Under the pieces are notes generated by a model. That model ran no database searches. It saw only the letters and a list, made by a program, of their open reading frames with translations, and was not told the origin of the DNA. DNA of 64,000 nt from an uncultured Alphaproteobacteria bacterium. GTDB taxonomy: Bacteria; Pseudomonadota; Alphaproteobacteria; Sphingomonadales; Sphingomonadaceae. The translations under genes were made by a program, and so were the position numbers. The stretch covers positions 62,001 to 126,000 of the forward strand of contig CAIZNH010000010.1 of NCBI GenBank assembly GCA_903934325.1, written 5' to 3'. Positions 63,465-64,000 of this stretch are shown piece after piece; position 1 is the stretch's first letter, and every line of letters begins with the position of its first letter.

Positions 63465-63668
63465 TCAAAAAATATCAGCGTTCTGGTCAATCGTGTTCTT
63501 GGCGTCTTCCGCCAACCGGTAAATCACTTCCTGCCGGATGTTGATGTTGAGCTCGATCACGATCGGCTTGTCGGGTGCTGCGATGTTCACGCAGCCGCCC
63601 AGGCTTGCCGAAAGGATCGCGGCCCCTGCCATCATGGCCCGGCGCTTTCCATTGCCCTGCCCCGTCAT
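63465..63668 (-). CDS. ynbE: YnbE-like small lipoprotein
   Basis: 67 aa from ATG 63668, giving the signal AMMAGAAILSASLGGC with a lipobox. An earlier ATG at 63743, coupled to the ydbH stop by ATGA, would add 25 residues before it; the short form fits a lipoprotein signal better. The mature part (DKPIVIELNINIRQEVIYRL) is YnbE-like. YnbE is an outer-membrane lipoprotein that partners YdbH. Confidence 0.85.
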   Translation of the reverse strand: MTGQGNGKRRAMMAGAAILSASLGGCVNIAAPDKPIVIELNINIRQEVIYRLAEDAKNTIDQNADIF

Positions 63669-63739
63669 CCGCCATTGCCTCGTGCCTGTCCTGCGCGGGG
63701 ATGTGGCAGCGTGGCGGGGCGCGGTCAATTTCATGAGGA

Positions 63740-64000
63740 TCATGGCTGGCTTTCGCTTTCGGGAGGTTGAACGGATTTGAGGGGCGGATTGGCGGGCACG
63801 AAGCGGCCGTTCTCGGTCTTGAGCAGCCCGCGATCGAGCGGACTGCCGAGATAGTCGGTGTCCCAGAACGAGCGCACCATCGTCGCTAGCTCGTAGAAAT
63901 TCTCCGAGCGGACATTGACCTTGAAGCGGATCGGCAGCTTGGCGAGGCGGCGGGTGATGAAGTTCTGACTAGTGCCCGCGCCCTGTCGCACTCCGTCGAA
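63740..64000 (-). CDS. ydbH: YdbH-like AsmA-family protein, C-terminal part, cut by window edge
   Basis: Only the last 86 or so codons are present; the gene runs beyond 64000. The visible end reads RLAKLPIRFKVNVRSENFYE, LATMVRSFWDTDYLGSPLDR and a short Pro/Glu tail. Its place directly before ynbE and ydbL identifies it as YdbH, one of the AsmA-like proteins thought to bridge the periplasm for phospholipid transport with YhdP and TamB. Confidence 0.72.
   Translation of the reverse strand, partial: FDGVRQGAGTSQNFITRRLAKLPIRFKVNVRSENFYELATMVRSFWDTDYLGSPLDRGLLKTENGRFVPANPPLKSVQPPESESQP

Overview
The window is chromosomal DNA of a high-GC alphaproteobacterium, most likely Sphingomonadales and probably the Erythrobacteraceae (Erythrobacter/Porphyrobacter type). 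The clues are the split b/b' pair in the ATP synthase F0 operon, an FYDLN-acid protein beside aroA-cmk-rpsA, dnaN standing apart from dnaA, a medium-chain-type PHA synthase and depolymerase pair, and several lineage-typical proteins (DUF2855, DUF808, DUF2238). The placement is inferred from gene content and protein style, not from a database search. It is densely coded. No intergenic gap exceeds about 250 bp, and I see no transposase, integrase, phage cluster or CRISPR array.

Layout. 1-5.8 kb: the start of an S9 peptidase gene, a subtilisin-like protein whose catalytic serine codon reads leucine, a secretin-family protein, bamD, and an orphan terminase-small-subunit-like gene running convergently into lepA. 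5.7-12.6 kb: lepA and two tandem PAS-GGDEF-EAL-PilZ cyclic-di-GMP proteins, the first with a decayed EAL domain. 12.8-17.3 kb: phaC, a PHA depolymerase and an N-acyl-D-amino acid deacylase. 17.3-23.8 kb: a DUF2855 gene, dnaN, fabD-fabG, and a divergent LD-carboxypeptidase/Mur ligase pair that looks like peptidoglycan recycling. 23.8-29.4 kb: an acyl-CoA ligase, a LytTR regulator divergent from an acyltransferase, a GST and a DUF808 protein. 29.6-32.4 kb: rpsF-rpsR-rplI and AMP nucleosidase, each followed by hairpins. 32.4-37.3 kb: a small exported protein, an SDR, an anchored metallo-hydrolase, and a lipoprotein propeller-rimB-rimK cluster. 37.3-41.9 kb: a hydrolase and an HCCA isomerase divergent from marR-emrA-emrB, with a perfect 20-bp palindrome between them. 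41.9-46.5 kb: a lipoprotein, DUF2238, asd and a DPP-IV-like peptidase.

46.6-52.7 kb is the classic ffh-rpsP-rimM-trmD-rplS translation operon on the minus strand, but three unrelated genes (a GRDP-like protein, a TIGR04222-like membrane protein and a nitrilase-family enzyme) sit between rimM and trmD with start/stop overlaps. 52.8-59.7 kb: tRNA-Ala(GGC), an FYDLN-acid protein, aroA, a cytidylate kinase fused in frame to a GNAT domain, rpsA, gloB and a quinone-oxidoreductase-like gene. 59.7-64 kb: an exported protein, the F0 operon (atpI-atpB-atpE-b'-b), and a ydbH-ynbE-ydbL cluster cut by the window edge. A perfect parS centromere site lies between atpI and atpB.

The main points for follow-up are the CMK-GNAT fusion beside rpsA, the parS site inside the ATP synthase operon, the three-gene insertion in the ribosomal operon, the S8 protease-like protein without its nucleophile, the MarR palindrome and the degenerate EAL domain. 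I did not find one clearly new multi-gene defence or secretion system.
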